This document shows, piece by piece, positions 10,776 through 22,000 of a stretch of DNA of 35,000 nt. Position numbers and translations under genes: made by a program. The notes under the pieces were generated by a model. It saw nothing but the letters and a program-made list of their open reading frames with translations, did no database searches and had not been told where the DNA came from. The DNA is from Symbiodinium natans (taxonomy: Eukaryota > Sar > Dinophyceae > Suessiales > Symbiodiniaceae), in assembly GCA_905221605.1 (NCBI GenBank), contig CAJNDS010002565.1:30001-65000 (forward strand). The letters are read 5' to 3'. Position 1 is the stretch's first letter, and each line of letters begins with the position of its first letter.

Positions 10776-13700
10776 ATGGGGGCCAAGGCATCCGTTCAGT
10801 CAGGGTTGAGGCTTCATCGGGTTGAAGGTTCAGGATTCAGGGTTTAGGTTTTATAGGGTTTAGGGTTTAGGGTTTAGGGTTTAGGGTTTAGGGTTTAGGG
10901 TTTAGGGTTTAGTAATTGAGGCCACGTGGTAATCTATAAGCCTAGGCCCTATAAGCCTAAGCCCTATACTCCCTAAACCCTAAAGCTCCCGAGCAGTGAG
11001 CGAGGCTGAGACCAGACGCTACATGTGAGTTAGTGATGTGGAGATCCTCAAAGCTTCCGTTAGTTTAGGGTTTAGGTTTTTTTGGGTTTTTAGGGTTTTT
11101 AGGTTTTAGGTCTTAGGGTTTAAGGTTTAGGGCTTAGGGTAGTTTAGGGTTTTGGGTTTAGGGGTTCGGGGAGAGATCACGGGGGGCGTGGGTTGGTTGA
11201 GGGGTTAAGGGTCTAATCACCCGGACCTGGCCCCAAAACATACCCTAAACCCTAAACCCTTTAAACCCTAAACCCTAAGCTCTAAACCCTAAACGCCAGG
11301 GCTCGACACAATCAGCCGATGGCCACGTTTTCACAATCGAGTCGCTAGCCCGTGCCTCAGCACTTCTACAAGCTCCATTTGTGTGTGGGGTTTAGGGTTT
11401 AGGGTTTAGAGTTTAGGGTTTAGGGTGTGTTGAATAGCAGATCAAGCACTCTTAGGCAGCATTAGGGTTGAGGTGAATTCCTTTCCTTTGCCCTTCAGCC
11501 AAACCATCAAATACAGCCCTACGTATGCCCTTCAAGCCATCAAACACAGCCCTACGTATTTGTTTTCAGGTCCTTCTCATGGTTTCCCTAAACCCTAAAC
11601 CCTAAACCCTTTAAGCCCTGAACCCCACCCAGGCCAAATTCGACGGCACCACGATGCCATCCTACATCGGCATCCTGGGGCAGGCGGGTTTGCGGTTTGG
11701 GGTTTAGGGTTTAGGATTTAGGGTTTAGGGTTTAGGGGCCATCCATGCAGCGACGGCATGTCTACCGGGACGCAACTCAGTGGGTCACTACTCCAGAGTC
11801 CACATATCATGAGCCCGCTGGTTCAAGCACGCCAGAGAAATCTCTCAAAAGGTCCTCTCGGACCCAGAAAAGGCCCTTTTATCAAGGTTTAGGGGGGTTT
11901 AGGGTTTAGGGTTTAGGGTTTAGGGTTTAGGGTTTAGGGTTTAGGGTTTAGGGTTTAGGGTTTAGGGTTTAGGGTTTAGGGTTTGGTCATTCCCCACAAG
12001 GTCACCCAAGCCAAGGTGCCAGGCCCCATGGCTGACCTCGCACCAGGATTTCGGGCCATGCTTCGTGGGTCTCAAGAAGAAACGAAGTAGCTGAGTGAGT
12101 ACACTTTACATTTTTTGGGATACTATGTCCCCTAGAGAACTGAAAGTGTACGCTTTTTGGGGGGGCTTATGAACTCAGAACCCCGAAGCAGTATAAGGAA
12201 CCCCAGAGGGGTTCAAGGGTTTAGGGTTTAGGGTTTAGGGTTTAGGGTTTAGGGTTTAAGGGTTTAAGGGTTTAAGGGTTTGAGGGCTCAAGGGTTTAAG
12301 GGTTGTTCCCTTTCTGGGGGTTTAGGTTCCTTCTAAGCCCCCTTCAAACCAACAAAAAGGGCAGCCTTTTTCTTGCCTCTTTGTTCCTAGGTTACTCTTG
12401 GGTCTAGTCCTTGTATGTACTTAGACCCTAAATACCCCCCCTCCCCCATTTAAGTCCGTTCATATGAACCCAGGTCAATCTCAAGCAACCAGGTCACCAA
12501 TTACATTTATAGATACATATATATATATACATACATACATACACACACATATACATATGTATATTACATATACAAATATAAACAGGAAAATAAGTAAATA
12601 CATATATAAATAAATAAAGAGATAAATAAATAAAGAATATATATATATAGATACATCGGTTCTTTCGCTGCTCACCTGGCCGGCCACGTGAAAAGAGATG
12701 CCGCAGCACACGAAATTTCGAAGCTTCGGGGTGCGAGCAAAGTTTCGTTGTTCCTCGCACCTGTGGGAGCCTAGGGTTCCTGCGGTTTAGGGTTTAGGGT
12801 TTAGGTTTTGCTGTGATAGGGCGTAGATGCTGTGAAGGTGAGGTTTCGGAACAAGCTCGAGAGCTTCGTGAGGTGCAAAGAGCAGCTTTGGCCCGATTGC
12901 GGAGGGCCATCTAACACTTCTCTCCCACCCCACGCCGTCCAAGGCGGCAAAGCCACCCAAACCTATTCCTTTGAGGGTTTAGGCCAGTTCACTTCTAAAA
13001 ACGAATTCAGGTTCATGTCAAGAGGCAGTTTCGGGGAGGTGCCAGCAAGGTCTGGGGTTGGAGCAGGCAGAGGTTAGGGGGCAAGGGCCAGGCCCCCTCA
13101 AGGGGAGAACGTGGTGCGAGGTCGAAGCGCCTCCCCCCAACATAGGGGCCCGCCCCCCCCCACCCCCCCCCCCGGCTGAATTTTCCAAGACATGACAGTA
13201 AGTAAGAAACCTATAAGGCAGGGCTCCCTTACTATACGAACTGTAGTTCAGGGACTTAGAACCTGACTTAGGAGCCTTGTAGCCCAATTTAGGGTCCTTA
13301 TCTGCTTATAACTTATAACAAGGGTAACTAGGGGTTGCCACTCCTTGTAGGCAAAGCAGCCCAACAACAAAAACTTGGTACTAGCAGCAGCCAGTCGCGA
13401 GAGTAGGGTTTAGGGTTTAGGGTTTAGGGTTTAGGGTTTAGGGTTTAGGGTTTAGGGTTTAGGGTTTAGGGTTTAGGGTTTAGGGTTTAGGGTTTAGGGT
13501 TTAGGGTTTAGGCCTGGGCCATCTCCTTTAAGATTTTCGGGCGCCTCTATGTAGGGCACAGGCAGGCTTAGGGTTAGCGTTACATCCTAAATCCCAAAAG
13601 AGGTGTATGATGTGAGCGAGTCCAGCAACTTCCAAGCCGGAGGAGGCCCTTAGGGTTTAGGGTTCAGGGTTCAGGGTTCAGGGTTCAGGGTTCAGGGTTT

Positions 13701-16700
13701 AATGTTTAGGGCTCAGGGCTGTCAGGGTTTGGGGTCTGTCAGGGAGCTTTGAGCAGGATACGCCCTCAGGATGTTTGACTTTCTCCCTTATTGAGGGCGC
13801 ATATGTAGGAATCTCTTTTGGAGGCTTTGAGGCGCCAACAAGCCACGTTGAGCAGGGTACCATGTTTCCCATACTGTGGCAAACGAATTGCACTCCCGCA
13901 GCTTGTGGGACTCTCCCTTGGAGCCCCAAGGTTAGTCCCTTTGGGTTTGGGCCCTTTTAAAGATCCTCTATTTAGTTGGCTATTGATAGGGGCTTTGGTG
14001 TTTCAAGGGTCACCTGAGCTCCAAACCCTAAACCCTAGAACAGAAACCCTAAACCCGGGGGGGGGAGGCTCAGGTTTATCGGTATACACAGCCTAGGACC
14101 TGGACCTACAAGCTGAAACCCTCTACTAAACCCGTGTAGGCCCTACAGGGTCATGAATGGTCTGCAAGTTGCTATAGGCTTTATGGTCTTAAAACCCTGA
14201 AACCCTAAAACTCTAGAACCGTATGACCCAACTCACCGGAAGGGTTTGGAGTTGAAGGGGTGCGCCACGGAGAAATGCGCCGAGGGCCCCTGCCCTCCCG
14301 CTCCAAAGACCCTCCTACAGTCTACGATGATTTACATGGTCGTTAGTATGGGCCCTTAAGTGCGGACGCCTTCTATACCCCTCATATACCCATTAAGGGA
14401 CCATACCATTAGATACAGAGGTACTGGTACCTCCCCTGGAGTTGAAGGGCCAACTTAGATCTCTGAACGGTTTAGGGTGTAGGGTTTAGGTCTCAGTTTT
14501 TAGGGTTTAGAGCCCTATAGACCATTCGTAAAGCAGATCTCGCTGAAGTGCGCAAGCGGCTGTCCTGTCTAAGCAACCATGACCAGCACCCACTGTTGTT
14601 GCTGCCTGTTCGGATCGGGGAGCGTTCAGATCTGCGCTGACCCGAACCAGCAGCTCCATGAACTTGGCACACATGTTTCTTTGTGCTTCAAGCGGCCCTC
14701 TACTGAGAACACCCCCTCTTAGGGTAGTTACATGGTCCCTTGATATGGGCCCTTAAACGGGGACCCTTATATACCCTTATAAACCCTTCTATACCCCGCA
14801 CAAACCCGAGGGCCCATATATTAAACCCTATATGAACCCTATGAAATGAACCCTCAACCCTACAAACCCTACATAAACCCTGTAAAATCAGCCCTAAACC
14901 CTATGAACCCTACCTAAACCCCTAGTTAGAATACCCTAAACCCTAAACCCTAAACCCTACACCCTAAACCTCCTTGCGTGGACACTTCGCTGCAGGTTAT
15001 GGAGATCTATGGGCTGGCAGCGACGCCACCTATGCCCTTGCGACCCTCTCGCTGGAGAAGAAGGACCGGAACAGGCCCTGGGTTGGGTGGTGCAGGGTTT
15101 AGGGTGCAGGGTTTAGGGTTCGGATTTAGGATTTAGGGTTTAGGGTTTAGTGTTTAGGGTTTGGGGCTAGGGTTTGGGGCTTATTCGGGTACAGGGGTTG
15201 AGGGCTTGGGTGGTGGTGGGGTGTACGTACCTATAGCGGTGGGGAGTGCAGGGTGTACACGGTGGATGTCGGCATAGTGCTTGGGGCCAGAGTTCATTTA
15301 GGTTGTTAGACCACCTCGAAGCCCTACGCCCCGGCAACTCCCGAAGTCACGCACATAAGACATCCGATGAGCAAAAGCACAGCAAGTCCTTGAATCGCTA
15401 CGCCCCTCAGACCCTAAACCCTCAACGCCCTAAACTCCAAACTTCCTAAATCCCAACACCTAACCGACCCTAAACCCTAAACCCTAAACCCTACACCCAG
15501 GCTCGATTGGGAGATGGGCCAGTTCAGCGACAATCAGCTGAAAGCCCTGGCCGCCTGGTGCAGACCCCAGCGCGCCGGCAGTGCCTACTCGGAGGTATTA
15601 GGGTATAGGGTTCAGGGTTTAGGGTTTAGTGTTTATATAGGGTTTAGGGTTTAGGGGTACTCACTAACCAACTAAAACTGTACTGATAACTGTAGTTTCT
15701 AGCCCGTCCCATCGTAGCGTACTGATCTTCATGAAAAAAGCATTATGTACAACATGGACGTGTTCGTACATCTTAGATATATGCAGATATCTGTAGGTAC
15801 ATATATATATATATGTATGTGTGTGTGTGTGTGTGTGTGTTTGTTTGTTTGTTTGTTTGTTTGTTTGTTTGTTTGTTTGTGTGTGTTGTAGCATTCTATA
15901 TAATCCGAAAGTTAATGTCGAAGACCAGGTCAGCGCCTCGTTGTCCTAAGTTTGATGAGTAGCACGGGCGGCAAATACAAGGTCTCAAACCCCAGCCACT
16001 TGTGTCATGGACTGCATGTCTTGCGGACGACCACTCGCAGTTGTGGTCTTTTTTGTGGGAGATTCTGTAAATGATGGGCCCTTTTGGGGTACACTAGCTA
16101 TAGTTAGAGAAGCACCCAGGTGTCGTAGCAGAGGCTTCTCGAACCCGACGCTGGGTCACAAGACATGTACCATAGTGGGTCCTAAACCCTAAACCCTAAA
16201 CCCTAAACCCTAAATCCTAAACCCTAAACTCGAAACAGAAAAGCATCCGCCCAGGGTAGTTAGAAAAAAACAAGGAAGAACCTCCTTGTGGGATGATGCA
16301 AACGGTCACTACAGGGTCCTCATGACGGCGCCCCTAAACCCTAAACCCTAAACCCTAAACCCTAAACCCTAAACCCTAAACCCTAAACCCTAAACCCTAA
16401 ACCCTAAACCGTTTGTTTGTTGACAGTGCAACCTGCCGAGCTCGAACGCTGCGACAACCTCCGAGTAAAGCTCTCATGCGCCTTAGGGTTTAGGGTTTAG
16501 GGTTTAGGGTTTAAGGTTTAGGATTTAGGGCTTAGGGTTTAGGGTTGAGGCACGTGGAGAGCAGCAAGTTCGGCCGGGCATGGTACAATCACGCAGCCCT
16601 CATCAAGCCGTAAGCCGAGACCCTGAACAAGACACCCTAGATACATCCTGAAACCAACTCTCCTAAAGCCTTAGCCCTCAACCCTAAACCCTTAGCCATA

Positions 16701-17510
16701 AACCCGAAACCCGTAGCCCTAAACCTAGGTAGGGCTTTGGGACATTTTATTTTTTCCCTTATTGGCCTTAAGAGGATCTTATCTACTGATATTTTTCAAA
16801 GGCTTTAAAAGCCCCACCTAGTAAACCCTAAACTCCAAGAATCAACGACCAGACTCTGAGGAAGAGGTACTTCGACCAGAAGTACCCAGTCGTTGGAATC
16901 CTGAAGGAGTACGAAGGCCCTCAGCCCCCCCCCCCGCCCCCCCGCCACATGCTACAGGTTTAGCTAAGGGTTTAGGGTTTAGCGTTTCGGGTTTGGGGTT
17001 AGTTTAGGGTTTAGGGTTTAGGGTTTAGGCTTAGGGTTTAGGGGTTAGGGTTTAGGGTTTAGGGTTTAGGGTTTAGGGTTTAGGGCCTGGGGTTTAGGGC
17101 TGGAACCCCCCAAAACCCGAAACTCCAAATCCTCGAGCCCTCGGGAACCCTGAAACGCGGCAAAGCCCGGGAGTCCAACGACTCCCAACACCCGCCTCAC
17201 GTCCTGCACAGGTCCGCCGAACCATGAACCATATACCCTATGTAGCTGAGTAAGTACACTTTTTTGGGGGGGGTTTCCGAAACTAGGGGCACCTTTTTGG
17301 GGTCCTTATTATCAGGGAATCCTACTATTTCGGATCTATAGCTTAGTAGCTGAGTGAGTACACTTTACACCTTTTGGGATACTACAGTCCCCTATAGAAC
17401 TGAAAGTGTACAGTTTTGGGGGGGGGCTTATGAACTCAACAACTAAGTACCCAAATGTTGACCAAGTTTAGGCTTCAGGGTTGAAGACCCTCAGCCGAAA
17501 GTCCGTGTAA
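10776..17510 (+). CDS. MAPR-family (cytochrome b5-like heme-binding) protein, 8 exons
   Basis: Exons: 10776-10787, 11300-11347, 11633-11683, 13603-13645, 14996-15074, 15501-15557, 16861-16916, 17479-17510; joined length 378 nt, 125 residues. Read in order, the peptide follows the membrane-associated progesterone receptor / cytochrome b5-like fold: FTIESLAKFDG (15-25), PSYIGILGQVYDVS, GYGDLWAGSDATYALATLSL (52-71), LDWEMGQFSDNQLKALAAW, RYFDQKYPVVGILKEYE (about 99-115). All phases fit. In the family this domain binds heme in a b5-like pocket, often at the ER membrane. The KY pair of KYPVVG and the Tyr of GGGYGDLWAG match heme-pocket positions of PGRMC1; the other PGRMC1 pocket tyrosine (in KFYGP) is Gln here. 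There is no N-terminal membrane anchor if the start MGAK is right. Introns are 285-1919 bp; six begin GC, one (15558) GT; all end AG before an exon-initial G. ATG context is GCCATGG. The middle exons are secure; the 12-nt first exon and the last exon (LKTLSRKSV, stop TAA) are inferred from phase only. Confidence 0.83.
10856..10911 (+). repeat. TTTAGGG telomere-type array
   Basis: Eight units in MAPR intron 1. Confidence 0.9.
11887..11985 (+). repeat. TTTAGGG telomere-type array
   Basis: About 13 units in MAPR intron 3, starting right after an exon-like block that ends CAAG before GTTTAG. Confidence 0.9.
12088..12178. mobile_element. G-run MITE-like element, copy 3 (MAPR intron 3)
   Basis: Same order of blocks as copy 2 with a 7-G run and a damaged right end (ACTCAGAACC). 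Confidence 0.7.
12305..12400. repeat. CCTTTTTTGG-GGTTTAGG element, copy 2
   Basis: Same block order as 10440-10532, including the CCTAGGTTACTCTTGGGT end. Located in MAPR intron 3. Confidence 0.5.
12505..12652 (+). repeat. TA / CATA / TAAA microsatellite cluster
   Basis: Imperfect TA, ACAT and AAAT repeats over about 150 bp in MAPR intron 3. The Tyr/Ile-rich minus-strand ORFs here are artefacts of it. Confidence 0.85.
13404..13511 (+). repeat. Longest perfect TTTAGGG array of the window
   Basis: Fifteen uninterrupted units (about 107 bp) in MAPR intron 3. Confidence 0.92.
13743..13930 (+). other. Exon-like open segment inside MAPR intron 4
   Basis: A 62-codon open frame starts after CTGTCAG and ends CCCAAG before GTTAGT, with a plausible peptide (SFEQDTPSGCLTFSLIEGAY... 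FGGFEAPTSHVEQG). It cannot belong to the MAPR protein, whose exons on either side (13603 and 14996) join without it. The minus strand is also open here (13699-13929), so composition alone may explain the frame. It could be a remnant of another gene or chance. Confidence 0.22.
14331..14425. mobile_element. Small inverted-repeat element (TATGGGCCCTTAA ends)
   Basis: TATGGGCCCTTAA near 14347 and TTAAGGGACCATA near 14393 are inverted. Related blocks (ACATGGTCCCTTGATATGGG at about 14730; ATGGGCCCTTGAG at about 21764) indicate a dispersed family. Confidence 0.5.
15799..15886 (+). repeat. TA, GT and GTTT microsatellites
   Basis: (TA)7, then (GT)n, then ten GTTT units, in MAPR intron 6. Confidence 0.9.
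16332..16410 (-). repeat. CCCTAAA telomere-type array
   Basis: Eleven perfect units in MAPR intron 6; a shorter, more degenerate tract lies at 16183-16230. Confidence 0.9.
17243..17445. mobile_element. G-run MITE-like copies 4 and 5 around another repeat
   Basis: 17243-17273 is a truncated left end and 17346-17445 a full copy. Between them, 17267-17340 matches 5199-5268 (shared core TTTTGGGGTCCTTATTA then CAGGGAATCCTAC or equivalent). This is either nested insertion or a compound element, in the last MAPR intron. Confidence 0.65.
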
Positions 17511-17960
17511 ATCTGAAGCCGGCAAGAGCAGGGACTTCACAGCTTCTCAGTAGCCGGTCTGCATCCATGGCATTTCCTTTTTCATATTTGAAGTCATATG
17601 GAACTTCGTGACGCATGATATTCAATTGCAAAAGGTGTCTTGTGCACTCCCTTGTTCCTTACATCCCCGGCATTCCTGTGTTTATATTACTCTTAGTGTC
17701 CTTGCCCGTTTTTTCTTGTCCTGCGCGCGTACGCAAGAAAAATATCTGTTTCTTATTCTTTCGGGAGAGCACAAACAAAACATGAATGCAAGTTAATGTA
17801 GAATTCCAAAACGCAGGCACAAGAAGATTCTTTTCCGAGAATCCCGGGACATGCTCTTGTATTTCACTTGCGGGCGCACGCTCATAAAATACGAGTGCTG
17901 GCGCCCGGCCTTATAGTGTTGTTAATGGGCGCTCTTTTCTCTTCTTGAGCTCACATGGTT
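17511..17960 (+). other. Probable 3' untranslated / downstream region of the MAPR gene
   Basis: This is one of the longest stretches free of telomeric heptamers and inverted-repeat elements. It follows the inferred MAPR stop codon directly and has ordinary mixed composition. A 62-codon chance frame (17608-17796) shows no family features. The 3'-UTR reading is an inference from position and composition; no clear polyadenylation signal was seen. Confidence 0.35.
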
Positions 17961-18835
17961 ATCCTTAAACCCCAAAGCCTACAAATTCGCGATAAACCCC
18001 GCAACCCTAGATCTTAAACCCGAAACCCTCAACCCAAAACCCTAAACCCTTTTTACAGCCGCAAACCTCAAACCCCAAACACCAAACCCCATCCCCTAAA
18101 CGGCCCTAAACCTTAGAAACCCTAAACCTTATTTAACCCTAAACCCTCAACCCTAAAACATAAACCCTAAGCCCTAAACCCTAAACCCTATATACAGCCC
18201 CCACTAGAAAAGCGCTTCGCAAGTCGGAGGCCGCGTCGTGGAGCTGCCAGAGCCAGCGTCGGGGCCCCTGTCACCTCGGGTGCATGAGCTTGCGCGGCTG
18301 AGGGTTTAGGTTTAGGGTTTAGGGGTTTAGGGTTTAGGGTTTAGGGTTTAAGGTTTTACAGTTGGGGGTTGTAAGCTTTAGGGGGTGAAGAGGGTTTCAG
18401 AGTTTTGTCAGTCAAGGATTCAGGTACCAGAGCTTTACGGTTTTGGGCTCTAGGGTTTTATGGCTTGGCGTTTAGGGCATTGGGCGCTAGTTAGGGCTTC
18501 AGGCTTGAGGATTCAGACTTCCGAGCTTACAGGCTCAAGTCTTGAGGGGTTGAGGGGTTCAGGAGTTTAGAGGTTCAGCATTCAGGGCGTCTTCGCAAGC
18601 GGCTTCCCAAAAGCCCTTCGCGAAGCTCCCCTATACGAACCCCTAAACCCTAAACCCCTAAACCTCAAGCCATACGGATGTCCTGAGCCCCTGGATTTGT
18701 TCAAGCAAACCCCGTAAGCCGCACACGAACCCTAAAAGCCCTAAACCTGACGGGGCTTCGCTAGGCCCCTAAACCCCCTAAACACCAGACCTTTACCTCT
18801 GAGCCCTAAAGTCGAAACCCCTAAAACCTAAAATC

Positions 18836-18998
18836 TAAACCCTGAACCCCTAAACCCTACCCTAAACCCCTAAACCCCAAAACCCCAAAAACCCTAAACC
18901 CCTAAACCCCTAAGCCCCTAAACCCCTAAACCCCTAAACCCCTAAACCCCCAAACCCCTAAACCCCCAAACCCCTAAGCACTAAACCCTCTACCTCAT
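18836..18998 (-). repeat. CCCCTAAA octamer-variant tract
   Basis: Dominated by the 8-mer CCCCTAAA with CCCCCAAA variants rather than the 7-mer. Lies just upstream of gene A. Confidence 0.8.
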
Positions 18999-19085
18999 GG
19001 TCTTGCTGCTGCCGCCGTTGCCTTCCCCAAGAAAAACGCAGCCTCCTAGCTTTCCGCTGTGACTTTTCGCCGCGCCGTTGGGGCC

Positions 19086-22000
19086 ATGGAGACAAACCAG
19101 CCCCCAGTGGTGCAAGCGCAAGTGGTGCAGGCCCCCTGTGGGAATGACCTGGGTCTTCAAGTTGTGTTTAGGGGTTGTGTATGTCTTATATATATATATA
19201 TATATATGTATATGTGTATATATATATATATATCCAGATTCTATGTATGAATGACTATGTGTGCATTTATGTTTTTTTAACTCATGTATGTATCATGTAT
19301 TTGTTTATTGACTCAGGCGGTCCTTCGCCCGGAGTTCAGGGTTTAGTGGTTAGGATTCTGGGAGGAGCTCAAGGCACCTCAGCCCTGACTTAATTCAGCC
19401 CCTGAAGCCTAGACTTACAGGGGTTGTGAAGGGAAGGGAGTTCATGTGGGAGTAGGTACCTAGGCAATTTCAAGGATTTTTCAGGGAAGCCTAGGGAGCC
19501 TTAGGGAGTATTCGGGTACCTTGGGTTACATACCCCTTTTGAACCCGCCTCCCTTAAGAGCCCTATACTAGGGCCTGGACTTCCGTCTCTGAACTTCAAT
19601 GCCAGGGACGCCGGAGTAGGTGCCGACCCTGCATGATGACAGTCCTCGAAGGCCCTAGATCGCAAATTGCTCCCAGGGTTTAGGGTTTAGGGTTTAGGGT
19701 TTAGGGTTGAGGGGTGGCTCACAAAGATGCTGGCATTGGTATCCCCATCTGGCTGAGAGGGAGGGCAGCGTGCTCAAAGCCCGAAACCACGAACGACCTA
19801 AATCCCCCTGCAAAAGCCCCAAAGCCAGATCCTGATACCTTAACACCCCAAAGCCGAAAATCAACTGCGGCTGTTCCGAAACTTGCATATGGGTGGCTGT
19901 CTGAATTATGCTCCCTCTTGGGGTACCCGAAATATTAGGTAGCCGTATTAGAATAGGGATCCAAAAAGGGACCATCATTTTGACAACCACCCATATGATG
20001 GACACAACGCCGGAAGGACTCTTATACGGTATCTTTACACATCGTACTCACTCCAACATCTTCCCACTCCCTACACCCTGACCCCCAATCTCTACACCCT
20101 TTTCCCCAGCAGAGAGGCTACGGTTGTGGGCCAGCCAGTGGACGCTCGGATGCTGTGTGAAGCTAAGCCCTGATACTATGCAGGCATTACGCTTTGGGAT
20201 TTAGGGCTAGCTTCTAAACCCGGGCTCCCCCATAGTCCCTAGTTCCTTTCTTCAGGGGGTCAGGACCCTAAACCCCAAACCCTAAACCCTAAACCCTAAA
20301 CCCTAAACCCCAAACCCCAAACCCCAAACCCTAAATCACCAGAGCCGCTAACTAAGCCCGAACCCTGAGCATCCCACTGTAAATCCAAAGCTGTCATCAG
20401 CCCAAGACTCAACACCCCTCAGCCCCGAACCCCGAATAAGCCCCGAGCCCAAATCACGAATTTTGGGTTTAGGGTCTAGGGTTCAGGGTTTAGGGTTTAG
20501 GGTTCAGGGTTTAGGGTTTAGGGTTTAGGGTTAAAAGCCCCAAACTCATAAACACGAGGCCCCAAATCACTTGCATCCCAGGCGGCCGGGCCGTGGAAGC
20601 CTCAGAGTGGTGGGGCGTGTGGGGTTTAGGGTTTAGGGTTTATTAGGGTTTGAGGTCTAAGGATTTAGGGTTTAGGGCTTCGGGCTTCGAGGGGTGGACG
20701 CACAGAGTCAGAGAGAGAGAGAGAGAGAGAGTATATAGCATAGCAAGTCGAGAAGCGAAGCAAGTTGGGTGCGTTTATCGTACCTTCCTAAACCCTAAAC
20801 CCTAAACTCTAAACCACCAAGAGTCAGAGAAGGGTCGGCTTGGGTCGGGATCTCGGTACTTGCGGGCTTGGCCGGCGACTTCTGACGTAGTTTTCGAACG
20901 ATGTGCATTGAATAGGGAGCTGCTCCCTAAGCTTAAAGCCCAACGCCAAAAACCTAAACCCGAAACCCCAAAGTGATCCCAAAGTTTCGACCAATCAGCC
21001 CTCTAGCGGCCATAGCCACGCCCTTCAGGTACGCCGGCAGCCCCCAGTACGGCACCCCCCAGTATGGCAGCCCCCAGTATGGCGGCCAGTATGGCGGCGC
21101 ACCCCAATATTACGCCGGCCAGCCCAGCGCGGACCAGCAAGGCGGGTCATAGGGTACCAGACATGGGTTTAGTCAGGATTTAGGGTTTTGGGTTTAGGGT
21201 CGGGTTTAGAGTTTAGGCTTTAGGGTGTAGATTGCGCAATTCAAATATGTCAGGCTTGAGGGTTCAACCGGGGCCTTGGGAGGTGAATCTTTCAGGGAGA
21301 CTGTCTCCAGCTGACCCTGCCCTGTTTTGCTTTCGCTTGGTTTTTTTCATCTGGCCAGCACAGTGCACCTGACTGCATGGTGCCTACTTCCAAAGGCTTG
21401 CCGTGCCTAAACTACTATATGCGTAACAACCTCCCCATTTTTCCTATATTGTCCTTATAAGGAAGAGCATGTTTTCTCGGTCTTTTTATATGTATATATG
21501 TATATATGTATCATTATTATTATTATTATTATATTCTTATTATTATTATTATTTTTTTATTTGTTATTGTTATTATTATTATTATTTTTATTTTTATTAT
21601 TATCATTCTTGTTTTTTTGGGGGGGTGAATTAGACAATAGTAGTTGTCCGGTTTAGGGTTTAGGGTTTAGGGCTTAGGGCTTAGGGTGTAGGGTTTAGGG
21701 TTTAGGGGTAGTTTCATGGGCCCTCAATATGGTTCCTTACCGTCTTTAAAAGGGTTCTGATGTATGGGCCCTTGAGTTGTGAAGGCTATATAACGCGTAC
21801 ATACGGAGTCCCCTTTTCAACTACACTGAGAAGTCGCTAAACCCCGGTGCAACTCATCAGCCAGGTGCCCAAAGTGGTTGGATGATGTACGGCCTGGGAT
21901 GCTCGGCCAGCGGTTGGGGGTTTAGGGTTTAGGGTTTAGGGTTTAGGGCTTAGGGCTTAGGGCTTAGGGCTTAGGGCTTAGGGTTTAGGGTTTCGGGTTT

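Noticed and set aside
12481-12760. Two minus-strand Tyr/Ile-rich ORFs that look like membrane proteins
   Set aside because: They are translations of TA/CATA microsatellites.
13404-13511. A true chromosome end
   Set aside because: Arrays are short, occur in both orientations throughout and are flanked by genes on both sides, so they are interstitial.
12658-14722. Several peptide-like frames (12658-12774, 12828-12914, 14521-14640, 14579-14722)
   Set aside because: They read like protein but sit in MAPR introns 3 and 4, whose flanking exons join in phase without them. Competing frames are equally open, so I treat them as chance.
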